Positions 63,535-64,000 of a stretch of DNA of 64,000 nucleotides are shown here, piece after piece. Position 1 is the stretch's first letter. Each line of letters begins with the position of its first letter. The notes under the pieces were generated by a model. The model did no database searches and had not been told where the DNA came from. It saw nothing but the letters and a program-made list of their open reading frames with translations. The position numbers and the translations under genes were made by a program. Origin of the DNA: Psychrobacter sp. P11G3 (GTDB lineage: Bacteria; Pseudomonadota; Gammaproteobacteria; Pseudomonadales; Moraxellaceae); contig NZ_CM003596.1 of assembly GCF_001435845.1 (NCBI RefSeq), forward strand, positions 1,116,001 to 1,180,000. The letters are read 5' to 3'.

Positions 63535-64000
63535 ATGCGCCACACCTTTCATTTAAAAACTCTTGCAGTAGCTGTTGCTACTCTTTCTGTTGTTAGCGTC
63601 GCTAGTGCTGCTGGCCTTGATCGCTCAGGCCAAGATATTACCGCATTCCTACAAGATGGCACGTATGCAGAAGCTGTCTACACTTATATCGATGCTGATG
63701 TTACTGGTAAAGATACTTCAGGTAATAAAATCGATGACATCGCAGAATCTTATGACTTTTTCCGTTATGGTGTAAAAACAGATATCAACGATACATTCAG
63801 TGTTGGTATTTTATATGATGAGCCTTTCGGTGCTGCCGCTGATTACACTGGAAATAATAACTTTGTAGGCGCACCAACTGATGCTGTTAATAATATTATT
63901 GCATCGCGTCTAGGTGGATTAGGCGTTAATAATGTAGAAGAGTTGAAAGGTTTAGTTGAAGGTACTCAAAACCAGTTAACTGCTGCTGAAACTCGTTTAA
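63535..64000 (+). CDS. FadL/OmpP1-family outer membrane protein (5' part, runs off the window)
   Basis: The frame starts with ATG after GGAGA and is open to the window's end (155 codons). It has a signal peptide (MRHTFHLKTLAVAVATLS onward, cleavage after SASA near residue 24) and a mature start AGLDRSGQDITAFLQDGTYAEAVY in pieces, the FadL/OmpP1 N-terminal plug (NPA-like) region, then YGVKTDINDTFSVGILYDEPFGAAADY. FadL-type porins import long-chain fatty acids and other hydrophobic compounds. The barrel domain is outside the window. The AlkK-like ligase elsewhere fits this role. Confidence 0.88.
   Translation, partial: MRHTFHLKTLAVAVATLSVVSVASAAGLDRSGQDITAFLQDGTYAEAVYTYIDADVTGKDTSGNKIDDIAESYDFFRYGVKTDINDTFSVGILYDEPFGAAADYTGNNNFVGAPTDAVNNIIASRLGGLGVNNVEELKGLVEGTQNQLTAAETRL

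Noticed and set aside
63575..63775. A 66-codon frame at the window's end with a hydrophobic start
   Set aside because: It is a shadow frame of the FadL-family gene, whose own frame has a signal peptide, ribosome-binding site and family motifs.

Overview
The window is a stretch of moderately AT-rich gammaproteobacterial chromosome. It most likely comes from Psychrobacter or a close relative in the Moraxellaceae. The evidence is the tmRNA tag (ANDETYALAA), a set of gene orders shared with Pseudomonas and Acinetobacter (prmA / zinc-ribbon protein / fis / purH; alaS / lysC / csrA; sspB / sspA / petC / petB / petA), and the character of the proteins. There is no prophage, CRISPR array, complete insertion sequence or resistance island. 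It is mostly core genome with a few accessory catabolic and transport blocks.

Layout. 1-4449: purH (partial), fis, a zinc-ribbon membrane protein, prmA and a TPR lipoprotein. 4530-7034: the bifunctional cell-wall synthase PBP1b, next to that lipoprotein, which resembles the LpoP class of PBP1b activators. 7472-10267: a CcoI-type copper P-ATPase. 10387-13630: a BI-1 family membrane protein, NAD kinase, a YeaC-like protein, a HopJ-family protein and csrA. 14053-18374: lysC and alaS. 18529-22328: a DUF389 membrane protein, a small membrane protein and an L,D-transpeptidase. 22669-25089: prmB-aroC. 25224-28237: a small unknown protein, a 107-bp repeat element and the creB/creC two-component system. 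28469-33288: a glycerophosphodiesterase-like lipoprotein, an esterase, tmRNA (ssrA) and an AlkK-like acyl-CoA ligase. 33570-33854: tRNA-Leu(UAA) and tRNA-Cys(GCA). 34036-40187: a sodium:solute symporter with a 44-residue companion protein, fdhD and a YdeP-type molybdopterin oxidoreductase. 40404-44772: an ABC transporter with two paralogous lipoprotein binding proteins. 45376-47974: a His/Gly/Asn-rich secreted protein and metG. 48318-54166: a ketone-body (3-hydroxybutyrate/acetoacetate) uptake and catabolism block. 54363-60352: apbC/mrp, dcd, sspB, sspA and the cytochrome bc1 operon. 60874-64000: uup, slyX and the 5' part of a FadL-family porin.

How the genes work together. The ketone-body block holds a GntP-family permease, an AtoE-type transporter, CoA-transferase subunits A and B and 3-hydroxybutyrate dehydrogenase. 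Together these would import 3-hydroxybutyrate and acetoacetate and convert them to acetoacetyl-CoA. The block lies between metG and apbC, which are neighbours in E. coli and Pseudomonas. FadL and the AlkK-like ligase fit fatty-acid use. FdhD would sulfurate the molybdenum cofactor of the adjacent oxidoreductase.

Most unusual observations: (1) two copies of a 107-bp element with TATAGTC/GACTATA ends that resembles the Neisseria Correia repeat, one of which supplies the stop codon of atoE; (2) a strong in-frame internal ribosome-binding site in lysC that predicts a separate aspartokinase beta subunit; (3) the LpoP-like lipoprotein beside PBP1b; (4) a 44-residue transporter companion protein; (5) hairpins that split the CoA-transferase subunit genes and the fdhD/oxidoreductase pair. 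All assignments come from reading the sequence by eye. No database search was run.
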